In this document: piece by piece, positions 30,548 to 39,225 of the stretch
Position numbering within the stretch: position 1 is the stretch's first letter
Layout of the letters: each line of letters starts with the position of its first letter
Assembly (NCBI GenBank): GCA_002304435.1
Contig: NEUZ01000008.1
Location: 1 to 44,805, forward strand
Length of the DNA: 44,805 nt
Reading direction: 5' to 3'
Origin: Opitutia bacterium Tous-C8FEB
GTDB lineage: Bacteria > Verrucomicrobiota > Verrucomicrobiia > Opitutales > Opitutaceae
The notes under the pieces: generated by a model
Seen by the model: only the letters and a program-made list of their open reading frames with translations
Database searches by the model: none
Told to the model about the DNA's origin: nothing
Position numbers and translations under genes: made by a program

Positions 30548-31630
30548 ATGCCCACTCCCGCTGCCTCCCCTTCCCCTACTCAGCTTGGATTCGCGATGCC
30601 CGCCGAATGGGAGCGGCACGAGGCCACCTGGCTCGGCTGGCCCCATCACCCGAGCGACTGGCCCGACAAGCTCTCCACCATCCACTGGGTCTACGGCGAG
30701 ATGGTGCGTAAGCTCACCGCGGGGGAAATCGTCCGCATAATGGTCAATGACCGCCGCGAGGAACGCCAGGCCCGCCGGGTGCTGAGCCGCGCGCACGTCG
30801 ACCTTAAGCGGGTCGAGTTCGTCCTCCACCGCACCAACCGCGGATGGACCCGGGACAGCGGCCCCATCTTCGTGCAGCGGTCCCGCGGCCGCGGGCGCGA
30901 GACCGCGATCGTGCACTTCCACTTCAACGCGTGGGCGAAGTACCGGGACTGGCAGCACGACCGCCGGGTGCCGGAGATCGCAGCCCGCCGGCTAGGCCAA
31001 ACCCTATTTGAGGCGATCCGCGACGACGGCCGCCCCTTCGTGCTCGAGGGCGGCGGGATTGACGTGAACGGACGCGGTACCCTCCTCACCACCGAGGAGT
31101 GCTACCTCCACCCCAAGGTGCAGGTGCGCAACCCCGGCGTCGGCCGCGCGGAGTTCGAGCGGGTGGTGAAGGCGAACCTCGGTGTGACCAACGTTTTCTG
31201 GCTCGGCGACGGGCTCGTCGGCGATGACACCCACGGCCACGTCGACGACCTGTGCCGCTTCGTGAACCCGCGCACGGTGGTGCTGATCCGCGAGAACAAC
31301 CGCCGGGACGTGAACTACCGACCGCTCGCCGAGAACTGGGAACGCATCCGCGACCTGCGGCTGGAAGACGGCTCCAAGCCCGAGGTGGTCGCCCTGCCGA
31401 TGCCCGGGCCGCAAATCTTCGACGGGATGCGGCTGCCGGCGAGCTACGCTAACTTCTATATCGGGAATGCGTTTGTCCTCGTCCCCACGTTCAACGACCC
31501 GAACGACCGGATCGCGCTCGGGACGCTCGCGGAGCTGTTCCCGGACCGGAAGGTGGTCGGCATCCACGCCGCCGACCTCGTGCTCGGCTTCGGCACCCTG
31601 CACTGCCTGACGCAGCAGCAACCGGCTTGA
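30548..31630 (+). CDS. aguA: Agmatine deiminase
   Basis: Protein of 360 residues in the peptidyl-arginine-deiminase-like family. It hydrolyses agmatine to N-carbamoylputrescine and ammonia. Conserved elements include [18 protein letters not shown], the substrate-binding [20 protein letters not shown], the catalytic [11 protein letters not shown], and the nucleophile C353 in [12 protein letters not shown] 30548 gives a short Pro/Ser N-terminus before the conserved start. No N-carbamoylputrescine amidase (AguB) or arginine decarboxylase is in the window, so putrescine formation would need genes elsewhere. It is divergent from the deoxyhypusine-synthase-like gene and 88 bases upstream of the sulfatase run; it probably belongs functionally with the former. 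Confidence 0.94.
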   Translation: MPTPAASPSPTQLGFAMPAEWERHEATWLGWPHHPSDWPDKLSTIHWVYGEMVRKLTAGEIVRIMVNDRREERQARRVLSRAHVDLKRVEFVLHRTNRGWTRDSGPIFVQRSRGRGRETAIVHFHFNAWAKYRDWQHDRRVPEIAARRLGQTLFEAIRDDGRPFVLEGGGIDVNGRGTLLTTEECYLHPKVQVRNPGVGRAEFERVVKANLGVTNVFWLGDGLVGDDTHGHVDDLCRFVNPRTVVLIRENNRRDVNYRPLAENWERIRDLRLEDGSKPEVVALPMPGPQIFDGMRLPASYANFYIGNAFVLVPTFNDPNDRIALGTLAELFPDRKVVGIHAADLVLGFGTLHCLTQQQPA

Positions 31631-31718
31631 GTGAGGCGGGAGGCGCGGGGAGCGGGCTTGCGTCGCCTCCGCGCGCAACCTCATCGTGCCGGACAGCGTC
31701 TCGCTGCGCCAGCACCCC

Positions 31719-33638
31719 ATGACCCTCCCCGCCCTCGTCCGTCCCGCCCTGCAGTTCATCCTGCTCGCCCTGCCCGCGCTCGCCGCGGACCGGCCGAACA
31801 TCCTCTGGCTGACCAGCGAGGACCACGGGGTCGAGATGGGCTGCTACGGCGACCAGTTGGCGCGGACGCCCAACGTCGACGCGCTCGCGGGCAAGGGGAT
31901 GATCTTCCGCCGGGCGTGGTCCGTGCATCCCGTGTGCGCCCCGGCGCGCACCGCGATCATCTCGGGCCTCTACGCGCAGAGCAGCGGCGGGCTGCATATG
32001 CGCTCGATGGTCACGCTGGGGGCCGGCCAGCGGATGTATCCCCAGTTCCTGCGCGAGGCGGGCTACTACGCGACCAATAACAGCAAGGAGGACTATAATC
32101 TCCGCAAGCCCGAGGGCGTCTGGGATGACTCCTCGGGGCAGGCCCACTGGCGCAACCGCCCCGCAGGGCGGCCGTTCTTCGCCATCTTCAACTCGACCAA
32201 GAGCCACGAGAGTCAGATCCGGACGCGGCCGCATCAGGCGATCACCGACCCGGCGAAAGTGCGCGTGCCCGCCTACCACCCGGACACCCCCGAGGTGCGG
32301 CAGGACTGGGCACAGTACTACGACAAGGTCAGCGAGGCCGACGCCGACGCGGGCGCGCGCCTGCGCGAACTGGAGGCGGCGGGGCTCGCCGAGGACACGA
32401 TCGTGTTCTATTACGGCGATCACGGAAGCGGGATGCCGCGTAGCAAGCGCTGGCCCTCGAATTCCGGCCTCCACGTGCCGATGGTCGTCTATTTCCCGCC
32501 CAAGTGGCGGCAGCTCGCGCCAAAGGAATACCAGCCGGGCGGGCGCTCGGACCGGCTCGTGAGCTTCGTCGACCTCGCGCCGACCGTGCTGAGCCTCGCG
32601 GGCGTCAAACCGCCCGCCTGGATGCAGGGGCACGCCTTCGCCGGACCGCATCAGGTCGCGGGCCCAGCGTTCCTCCACGGCGCGCGCGGGCGGATGGACG
32701 AGCGGATGGACGCGGTGCGGAGCGTCACGGACGGCCGCTACGTCTACCTGCGCAACTTCCACCCGCACGTCTCCCAGGGGCAACGCGTGGACTTCCAGTT
32801 CCAGACCCCGACGACCCGCATCTGGCGCGCCCGCTTCGACGCCGGTCAGGCCACCGAGGCGCAATCCCTGTTCTGGCGGACGCCGAAGGCGCCGGAAGAG
32901 CTCTATGACCTGCAGAACGATCCCGACGAGGTGCGGAACCTCGCGGGGTCGGCGGCCCACCGGGCCAACCTCGAACGCCTGCGCGCGGAGATGCGCGGCC
33001 AAGCCGAACGCGTGCGCGACCTCGGCTTCCTGCCGGAGGGCGAGATCCACAGCCGCGCCACCGGGACCAACCCTTATGACATGGCACGCGACGAGGCGCG
33101 ATTCCCGTTCGGCCGCATCTACGCCGCGGCGGACCTCGCCTCGGGCCTTGATCCGGCCGCCACCCCGCGGCTGGTGGAGTTGCTCGCGGACGGCGACTCG
33201 GCAGTGCGGCACTGGGCCGCGCTCGGCCTGCTGATGCGGGGGACGGCCGCGGTCAACGCCGCCGTCGTTCCCCTCCGCGAGGCGCTCCGCGACGGCTCCC
33301 GGCTGGTGCGCGTCGTGGCCGCCCAGGCGCTTGCGCAGGATGGCCCCCCGGCGGAATTGGCGGGCGCCCTCGCCGCGCTCCGCGAACTGCTCCCTCCCGC
33401 CCAGAACGGGTTCTTCGTCTCCACGTCCGCCCTCGCCGCCGTCGAGGCGCTCGGCGCCAAGGCCGCCCCGCTGCACGAGGTGGTGCGCACGATGAACCCA
33501 CAAGGTCCCTCCCCAGACGCGCGCTACGAATCGTACATTCCACGCCAGATCGCCAATCTCACGGGCGACCCCGCCGCCGCCCCCGAAGGTGAAGGCGCGC
33601 GCAAGTCCAAGGCCCGCCGCAAGAACTCCAAGGACTGA
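31719..33638 (+). CDS. Exported Cys-type sulfatase with C-terminal HEAT-like region
   Basis: Protein of 639 residues; ATG 31719 starts a signal peptide (MTLPALVRPALQFILLALPA). The sulfatase signature CAPARTAIISG has C73, the residue converted to formylglycine. Metal and active-site elements include NILWLTSEDHG and the GDHGSGMPRSKRWPSNSG segment. That segment resembles N-sulfoglucosamine sulfohydrolase-like sulfatases of verrucomicrobia and planctomycetes. After the catalytic region (to about residue 450) comes a helical Ala/Leu-rich region that looks like HEAT repeats, and a Lys-rich tail. It is the first of three sulfatases separated by only 13 and 10 bases. The substrate, probably a sulfated glycan, is not decided. 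Confidence 0.92.
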   Translation: MTLPALVRPALQFILLALPALAADRPNILWLTSEDHGVEMGCYGDQLARTPNVDALAGKGMIFRRAWSVHPVCAPARTAIISGLYAQSSGGLHMRSMVTLGAGQRMYPQFLREAGYYATNNSKEDYNLRKPEGVWDDSSGQAHWRNRPAGRPFFAIFNSTKSHESQIRTRPHQAITDPAKVRVPAYHPDTPEVRQDWAQYYDKVSEADADAGARLRELEAAGLAEDTIVFYYGDHGSGMPRSKRWPSNSGLHVPMVVYFPPKWRQLAPKEYQPGGRSDRLVSFVDLAPTVLSLAGVKPPAWMQGHAFAGPHQVAGPAFLHGARGRMDERMDAVRSVTDGRYVYLRNFHPHVSQGQRVDFQFQTPTTRIWRARFDAGQATEAQSLFWRTPKAPEELYDLQNDPDEVRNLAGSAAHRANLERLRAEMRGQAERVRDLGFLPEGEIHSRATGTNPYDMARDEARFPFGRIYAAADLASGLDPAATPRLVELLADGDSAVRHWAALGLLMRGTAAVNAAVVPLREALRDGSRLVRVVAAQALAQDGPPAELAGALAALRELLPPAQNGFFVSTSALAAVEALGAKAAPLHEVVRTMNPQGPSPDARYESYIPRQIANLTGDPAAAPEGEGARKSKARRKNSKD

Positions 33639-33651
33639 ACTCGACCTCCCG

Positions 33652-35124
33652 ATGCGCCTCCTCCTCTCCCTTGCCCTGTCCGCCACCCTCGCCGCATCCG
33701 CCGCCGAGCGTCCGGCCAAGCCCAACGTACTGTTCTTCGCCGTCGACGACCTTCGACCCGAATTCGGGGCGTACGGTGCGAGGTACGTGCACAGCCCCAA
33801 CCTGGATCGTCTGGCCCGCTCGGGAGTGACCTTCACGCGGGCCTATTGCCAACAGGCCGTCTGTTCGCCGTCCCGCACGGTCGTGATGACGGGCACCCGC
33901 CCCGACACCAGCAAGGTCTGGGACCTCGAGACCCACTTCCGCAAGGCGTTGCCCGATGTCGTGACGGTCGGCCAGCACTTCAAGCAGCACGGCTACTTCG
34001 TGCAGGGGATGGGCAAGATCTTTCACGGGGGCTTTGACGATGCGCCCACCTGGTCCGTGCCGTGGCAGACCCCGCGGGCCAGCGGGGCCTACGCGCGCCC
34101 CGAGAATATCGCCCTGACGCAACGGGCGCCGGCGGCAGCCGCGCCCGGCGATCGGAAGGCCGCGCGGAAGGCGGCGAAGGGACCCCGCGGGCCAGCGTTC
34201 GAGTCGGCGGACGTTCCCGACAATTATTACACCGACGGGCGCACGGCGGATCTCGCGGTCGAGACCCTGCGCGAGCTCGGCAAAAAGGGAGCCCCGTTCT
34301 TCCTCGCCGTCGGCTTCGCCAAGCCGCACCTGCCCTTCGTGGCACCCAAGAAGTACTGGGATCTCTACGATCCCGCGAAGATCACGCTCGCGCCCAACCG
34401 CTTCCGGCCCCGCGGCGCTCCCGAGTACGCGATCCTTCCTGGCGGGGAGTTGCGCTCCTACCACGGGATTCCCGAGGGCCCGATCCCCGATGATCTCGCC
34501 CGCCAGCTCAAGCACGGCTACTATGCCGCGATCAGTTACATCGATGCGCAGCTCGGCCGCGTGCTCGACGAGCTCGAACGCTCTGGCTTGAGCCAGAACA
34601 CGATGATCGTCCTTTGGGGCGACCACGGCTGGAAGCTCGGGGAGCACGATGCCTGGTGCAAACACTCCAACTCTGAGAACGACACCAACGCCCCACTCCT
34701 GCTCTCCGCCCCGTGGCTGGGGACGGCCGGCGCCAAGTCGCGGGCGCTGGTGGAGTTCGTCGACATCTATCCGACCCTCGCCGACCTCGCCGGCTTACCG
34801 CTGCCCGGCCACCTCGAGGGCCTGAGCTTCAAACCCGTCCTAGAACAACCCGATCGCGCGTGGAAGACCGCCGCCTTCAGCCAGTATCCACGAGCGAATG
34901 GCGGCCGCAATCTGATGGGCTACTCGATGCGGACCGATCGGCACCGCTTTACCGTCTGGGTCGAGCGGGGGAACTCTGCGAAGGTTGAGGCCGTCGAGCT
35001 CTACGATCACCAAGCCGACCCGCAGGAGAACCAGAACCTAGCGGCCGAGCCCGGGCAGCAGCCGCTCGTCGAACGCCTGCTGACGCAGTGGCGGGCCGGC
35101 TGGCGAGGCGCCCTCCCCCGCTAA
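33652..35124 (+). CDS. Exported Cys-type sulfatase, iduronate-2-sulfatase-like
   Basis: Protein of 490 residues. ATG 33652, 13 bases after the previous stop, starts a short signal peptide (MRLLLSLALSATLAASAAE). The signature CSPSRTVVMTG places the formylglycine precursor at C71. Metal ligands are in NVLFFAVDDLRPEFGAYG and WGDHGWKLGEHDAWCKHSN. The latter and FAKPHLPFVAPKKYWDLY are the hallmarks of iduronate-2-sulfatase-like enzymes. An Ala/Lys-rich insert (about residues 160-185) is unusual and may be a surface loop. The protein would act in the periplasm or outside the cell on sulfated saccharides. It needs formylglycine maturation, for which no gene is in the window. Confidence 0.94.
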   Translation: MRLLLSLALSATLAASAAERPAKPNVLFFAVDDLRPEFGAYGARYVHSPNLDRLARSGVTFTRAYCQQAVCSPSRTVVMTGTRPDTSKVWDLETHFRKALPDVVTVGQHFKQHGYFVQGMGKIFHGGFDDAPTWSVPWQTPRASGAYARPENIALTQRAPAAAAPGDRKAARKAAKGPRGPAFESADVPDNYYTDGRTADLAVETLRELGKKGAPFFLAVGFAKPHLPFVAPKKYWDLYDPAKITLAPNRFRPRGAPEYAILPGGELRSYHGIPEGPIPDDLARQLKHGYYAAISYIDAQLGRVLDELERSGLSQNTMIVLWGDHGWKLGEHDAWCKHSNSENDTNAPLLLSAPWLGTAGAKSRALVEFVDIYPTLADLAGLPLPGHLEGLSFKPVLEQPDRAWKTAAFSQYPRANGGRNLMGYSMRTDRHRFTVWVERGNSAKVEAVELYDHQADPQENQNLAAEPGQQPLVERLLTQWRAGWRGALPR

Positions 35125-35134
35125 GGACTTACCG

Positions 35135-36568
35135 ATGTACCGCCTCCTGCGCCTGCTTCCGCTCGGCTTGCTCCTTGCCTCCGGCTGGGCGGCGGCGCCG
35201 TCCCGGCCCAACGTGCTGCTGGTCGTCGTCGACGACCTCAACACCCTGCTCGGCGCCTACGGCCACGGGCACGTCCAATCCCCAGCGTTCGACCGCCTCG
35301 CGGCGCGAGGCGCCCGCTTCGATCGCGCGTACGCCCAGTACCCGCTCTGCAACCCGAGCCGCGTGTCCTTCCTGAGCGGACGCCGGCCAGAGACCAGCGG
35401 GGTTTACATCCTCGGCACCCCGGCGCGGACCGCGCTGCCGGATGCAGTGCTGTTGCCGGAGCACTTCCGCCGCCAAGGCTACTACACGGCCGGCGTGGGC
35501 AAGATCTTCCACAATGTACGCACCAGCGATCCCGCCGCGTGGGATCACTACGAGGATGGCGCGGGTGAAGACCCGGAGGAGAAGGCGGCGATCGAGTCGC
35601 GCTACGGCGGCGGCGACGGCCGGCCCCGCGCGCACGTCCTGAGCTCGGACGGCTCGCGCACGCGCGACGGACTCAACGCCCGCACCATTCGCCGTCTCCT
35701 GGGGGAGCGCGCGGCCGCGGGCGGATCCTTCTTCCTCGCCCTCGGCTTCCACAAACCACACCTCCCTTGGACGGCGCCCCGCCGGTTCTTCGATCTTTAC
35801 TCTCCGGCCCGCCTTCCAGTCCCCGCCGAGTCCCCGCTGCGCGAAGTGCCGCCCATCGCGTTGCAAACGGAGTTGACCGGATTCGCTCAGCCCGACTCCC
35901 GCGCTGCCGCGATCCAGGGCTACCTCGCCTGCGTCTCGTTCATCGACGAACAGTTGGGCCTGGTCCTCGATGAATTGGACCGCCTGAAACTCACGGAGCA
36001 CACCCTCGTGGTGCTGTTCAGCGATCACGGCTTCCACCTCGGTGACCACGGGGGACTGTGGGCGAAACTCACGGCCTTTGACGCGTCCACCCGCGTGCCA
36101 CTCCTCGCCGCGGGCCCCGGCATTCCCCGCGGTACGGTTGTTTCCACCCCGGTCGAACTGCTCGATGTCTACCCCACACTGGTAGACCTCGCCGGCCTGC
36201 CGAAGCCAGCGGGCCTCGAGGGCCGCTCCCTGCGACCGCTCCTCGCCCATCCCGGCGCCACGGGGCACGCCCACAGCCTCGTCTACCACTACGACGTCGG
36301 TCGCCGGCGCGACGTGGCGGGCCGCACCGTAATCGGGCCCCGGTGGCGCTACACCGAATGGGGCGGCGGCGAATTCGGCCGCGAGCTTTACTGGCGGCCG
36401 GACGACCCGGAGGAGTACCACAACCGGATCGCCGATCCCGCCCTCGCCTCCACGCTGGCAGAGGCCCGCGCCCAGCTGGCAAAGCTACCGGCGCCCAAAC
36501 CCGGCCCCGCCAACCGCCCGCGCGCGATCGACCCCGACGCCAAGCAGCCGAAGCAGAAGCGGAATTGA
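35135..36568 (+). CDS. Exported Cys-type sulfatase, iduronate-2-sulfatase-like
   Basis: Protein of 477 residues starting at ATG 35135, with AAGGA 11 bases before it as a fair ribosome binding site. The signal peptide is MYRLLRLLPLGLLLASGWAA. The signature CNPSRVSFLSG puts the formylglycine Cys at C72. NVLLVVVDDLNTLLGAYG, LGFHKPHLPWTAPRRF and FSDHGFHLGDHGGLWAK follow the iduronate-2-sulfatase pattern. It is related to, but clearly diverged from, the preceding sulfatase. The last 35 residues are Pro/Lys-rich and probably disordered. It closes the three-gene sulfatase run and is convergent with the PHP-type hydrolase, 7 bases away. Confidence 0.94.
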   Translation: MYRLLRLLPLGLLLASGWAAAPSRPNVLLVVVDDLNTLLGAYGHGHVQSPAFDRLAARGARFDRAYAQYPLCNPSRVSFLSGRRPETSGVYILGTPARTALPDAVLLPEHFRRQGYYTAGVGKIFHNVRTSDPAAWDHYEDGAGEDPEEKAAIESRYGGGDGRPRAHVLSSDGSRTRDGLNARTIRRLLGERAAAGGSFFLALGFHKPHLPWTAPRRFFDLYSPARLPVPAESPLREVPPIALQTELTGFAQPDSRAAAIQGYLACVSFIDEQLGLVLDELDRLKLTEHTLVVLFSDHGFHLGDHGGLWAKLTAFDASTRVPLLAAGPGIPRGTVVSTPVELLDVYPTLVDLAGLPKPAGLEGRSLRPLLAHPGATGHAHSLVYHYDVGRRRDVAGRTVIGPRWRYTEWGGGEFGRELYWRPDDPEEYHNRIADPALASTLAEARAQLAKLPAPKPGPANRPRAIDPDAKQPKQKRN

Positions 36569-36584
36569 CGGCCCGTCAGGGCCG
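36569..36584. terminator. Short GC stem-loop between convergent sulfatase and PHP genes
   Basis: CGGCCC (36569-36574) and GGGCCG (36579-36584) form a perfect 6-bp stem with a GTCA loop, starting directly after the sulfatase stop and covering the stop codon of the converging PHP gene. There is no T tract on the plus side. A terminator role is plausible from position, but the stem is short. Confidence 0.4.
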
Positions 36585-37910
36585 GGCGCCAACGACGGGC
36601 TGCACCCAAGCCGTCTCCCATTCGCCGGGCACGCTGCCGTCCGCCTTGGGCTTGGAGGAGATCACCTTCGCGCGGACGTAGAGTTCGTCCCCCTTCAGTC
36701 GATATTCGGCACGCGGGCCGGTGTTCTCCGCGAGGACGGTCCCGACCTCCGGGCTGTAACGGCGGTGATTGAGGGTCCGGCGGGCTGGCTTCTCGTCGGC
36801 GGGAGCAGACATCTCCTCGCTGCGGCGGTCGAAACCGCGCCGGGTGCCGATGAACTGGATACGGTAGGACACGCCCGCCTCCGGCTCTACCTCGACGGCG
36901 AGCCGCCCCGGTTCGCGCACCACCTCCCTGAGGGTCACCCCCGAAGTGCCGTAGAAATCACCCGCCTCCAGCGCGCGAATCAGCGACTCCGCAGTCAGGT
37001 GCCGGGCCCGCACCATCACCCAGCCGCGCCCAGAACTGCTCCGTCCAGGACCGACCTTGTGGTAGTGGTGCGAATCATCCGTGGCCACGCCGTAGACCAC
37101 GCCGAAGTTCAGCTCGGAAAGGCGGAACGCGAGGATCGCATCCCACATCCCATCCATACTGAGCCGGGTGGCGTCACCCGCGTTCTCTACGCCGGGATGG
37201 CCATTGTAGACCTCGAAGAACCGGAGCCGCTCGACGCGCATCATCTCCTCGGCGGTCACACCCCAGCGGAAGTTCGGGTGGTTGAGGTGGGCGAACATCG
37301 GCTGGCCGGTGCGCGCGCGCTGGGCATCGACCGCCTCAAGGGTGCGCTGCATCACGGTCACCGCGTCCGCGGCGTTGACCGCGGGAACGAGGTCACGGGG
37401 ATTGGTCACGTTGATGTGGACCGGACCGGTGAGCGCGGGAGCCGTATCGGACTTCGGCCGCGTCCAAGCGCCGGTGATTTCCTCTGCGGGGATGAGCAGG
37501 AACTTACCGGGTTCGTTGAGCAGCGGCGCGAACTCCGCTAGCGGCTTCAGCCGCACCTCGCGGCGACCTGCGTTCTCCCGCAGCTCCACCCAATCGGGCC
37601 CGAAGCGCCGCAGATACTTCTGCAGAACCTCTCCGCCGCCGCGCTGCACCACTTCGCCCTTCAGGGAAACAGGGGCCTTCAACTCGAACCAGCGAGTACC
37701 CTCGGAGAGGATGTTGTGGTCCGACAGTGCGAGGAAGTGATAGCCGGCGCGCTTGTACCAGTCGGCGATCATTTCCGGATAGTCATCCCCGTCGCTCCAC
37801 AGCGAGTGGGTATGGGTGTTGCCCTTGTACCAGCGGGGCGCCTCGCCTGCAGGGGCGGCGGCGAACAGGGACGGGAGCAGGAGGGGAAGCAGGAGCAGGG
37901 GAATGCGCAT
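36576..37910 (-). CDS. Exported PHP-domain metallohydrolase (CehA/McbA-like)
   Basis: Protein of 444 residues with a signal peptide (MRIPLLLLPLLLPSLFAAAP). PHP metal-binding motifs are visible: HTHSLWSDG at residues 33-41 and LSDHN at 62-66, with further candidate ligands in EEITG, FAHLNHPNFRWG, NGHP and ATDDSHHY. This pattern matches the CehA/McbA type of PHP proteins, some of which hydrolyse esters or phosphoesters. The C-terminal part (from about residue 330) looks like a beta-sandwich. The true substrate is unknown. It is convergent with the sulfatases and divergent from a small membrane protein; whether it shares a pathway with the sulfatases is open. Confidence 0.85.
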   Translation of the reverse strand: MRIPLLLLPLLLPSLFAAAPAGEAPRWYKGNTHTHSLWSDGDDYPEMIADWYKRAGYHFLALSDHNILSEGTRWFELKAPVSLKGEVVQRGGGEVLQKYLRRFGPDWVELRENAGRREVRLKPLAEFAPLLNEPGKFLLIPAEEITGAWTRPKSDTAPALTGPVHINVTNPRDLVPAVNAADAVTVMQRTLEAVDAQRARTGQPMFAHLNHPNFRWGVTAEEMMRVERLRFFEVYNGHPGVENAGDATRLSMDGMWDAILAFRLSELNFGVVYGVATDDSHHYHKVGPGRSSSGRGWVMVRARHLTAESLIRALEAGDFYGTSGVTLREVVREPGRLAVEVEPEAGVSYRIQFIGTRRGFDRRSEEMSAPADEKPARRTLNHRRYSPEVGTVLAENTGPRAEYRLKGDELYVRAKVISSKPKADGSVPGEWETAWVQPVVGARP

Positions 37911-38025
37911 CAGTCGCGGGGGTTATCGCGAGCGTGGCGCGGACCGCGGTAGCGTCCACGCCAAAGGTGTCTGTCACCCCGTTTTTGCCTTGGCGCGGCG
38001 GCCCCGGTCGCGCCAGCAACGAGGC

Positions 38026-38490
38026 GTGCCGTCCGATCCGCTCGCCCTACGTGCCCAGCGATGGTGCGCCCGGCTGCTGGGTGCGGCGTTGGTCGGCCTA
38101 ATGCTCCTGATCGCCGCGGGCGAGGGCCTCCCGCGCGCGGCCCAGTTGGGCACCCGCGAATGGATCCTGTTCGCGGCGTTGGCTGCGATCGCCGCCGGAC
38201 ATTTGGGGCTTTGGCTCCGCGTCGGTGTGGGGGCGACGTTCGGACTCGCCGGCTACGCGCTCTTCCTCGGGGTTCAGGGCAACCCGCTGTCCCCGCGTCT
38301 CGCCTTCATCCACCTCCTAGCGCTGCCCTCCGTGCTTGCGCTGGCCGCCGCCCTCGGGTCCCGTGTCAAGCGAAACGCCGGATCCGGTCCCGCACGTCCG
38401 ACTGCAGCCGCGCCAGGTAGCCCAGCGTGTAATCCTCCGGGGACAACGCGGGATCCTGGACGAGCGGGGTCAGATCCATCGCCCAAGTGA
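38026..38490 (+). CDS. Small four-helix membrane protein, function unknown
   Basis: Predicted 154-residue protein from GTG 38026, with GAGG four bases before the start codon. Four hydrophobic segments are visible: LLGAALVGLMLLIAA, EWILFAALAAIAAGHLGLWL, GATFGLAGYALFLG and FIHLLALPSVLALAAAL. After the last helix (about residue 113) the sequence becomes Pro/Gly/Ala-rich and overlaps the 3' end of the converging PIG-L gene by 125 bases. That tail may be non-conserved or result from loss of an earlier stop. No family was recognised. The membrane part looks real because the hydrophobic pattern is regular and is not explained by any overlapping gene. Confidence 0.6.
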   Translation: MPSDPLALRAQRWCARLLGAALVGLMLLIAAGEGLPRAAQLGTREWILFAALAAIAAGHLGLWLRVGVGATFGLAGYALFLGVQGNPLSPRLAFIHLLALPSVLALAAALGSRVKRNAGSGPARPTAAAPGSPACNPPGTTRDPGRAGSDPSPK

Positions 38491-39217
38491 TGCCGGCCAT
38501 CTGGTCCGTCGCGTGCGAGGTGTGGAACGTCGCGTGCGCCTGCCGGCGGCCGATGGTGGCGAGATCGTAGCGCTTGCCGCCGGCGACCTGGGAATCGAAG
38601 ACCTTGAGCAGGTCGAGGGCGAGGGCGGGATGACGGCCTGCGTCCAAGGCGACCTTGTCGGCATCGACCAGCCAGTCGAGGTCGCGCCAGACCTCGCAGC
38701 CGAGCACGCGTCGGGGCCGGCGGGCGGGAGGCAGGCGGCGGAGCGCCTCTAGGCAGCGCAGGAAGACCGCGACGTGGGTGTCGTGCTTGTCGGCCGGGTT
38801 GTGCAAGTAGACCACCTGCGCCGAACAGCCCCCGAAGATCAGATCTAGGTCCGCCGCGACCCCGGGGTGCCCGGGCGCTTTGACCACGCCGCTCGGGTGA
38901 GCAAGCTGGAGTTGGATCGCGTAGCGCCCCAAACGCGCGGCGGCGCGCTGCTCCTCGCGCCGCACCCCCTGCATCTGGGCGTCATCGAGGTGGGCATAGG
39001 GACCGGTACGCGGGGAGCCCGCCCCGTTGGTCACCACGACACCGCCGAAAGCAAGGCTCGGCTGCTCAAGGCAATCGCTGATGCCCGCGTGGGCCATGAT
39101 CTCGATGTCGTCCTGATGCGCGCCGAGACAGAGGTGCGTGACCCGGCCGAGCGCGGCCTCAGCGCTCGGGTCCGGGGCGGAAAACAGGATATCGGCCTCT
39201 GGTTGGTAGAGTTTCAT
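38366..39217 (-). CDS. PIG-L (LmbE-like) family deacetylase
   Basis: Protein of 283 residues with the zinc-site motifs of PIG-L N-acetylglucosaminyl deacetylases intact: AHQDDIEI (H34, D36, D37) near the N-terminus and KHDTH (H145, H148) in the middle. There is no signal peptide, so it is cytoplasmic. It is the last gene of the minus-strand amino-sugar operon, 8 bases after the ROK gene. It may therefore remove the acetyl group from GlcNAc or GlcNAc-phosphate and supply the substrate of NagB, replacing the NagA that is not seen here. This reaction is inferred from context. Its 3' end overlaps the convergent membrane protein gene. Confidence 0.9.
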   Translation of the reverse strand: MKLYQPEADILFSAPDPSAEAALGRVTHLCLGAHQDDIEIMAHAGISDCLEQPSLAFGGVVVTNGAGSPRTGPYAHLDDAQMQGVRREEQRAAARLGRYAIQLQLAHPSGVVKAPGHPGVAADLDLIFGGCSAQVVYLHNPADKHDTHVAVFLRCLEALRRLPPARRPRRVLGCEVWRDLDWLVDADKVALDAGRHPALALDLLKVFDSQVAGGKRYDLATIGRRQAHATFHTSHATDQMAGITWAMDLTPLVQDPALSPEDYTLGYLARLQSDVRDRIRRFA

Positions 39218-39225
39218 GGCAGGGG

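Noticed and set aside
31639-31670. Inverted repeat GGAGGCG / CGCCTCC after the agmatine deiminase gene
   Set aside because: A 7-bp stem with an 18-base loop and no T tract is too weak to call a terminator.
31491-33836. A 781-codon open frame on the minus strand
   Set aside because: It is antisense to the first sulfatase and overlaps its neighbours; the translation is Arg/Gly/Pro-rich without any domain. Long antisense frames are expected in GC-rich coding DNA.
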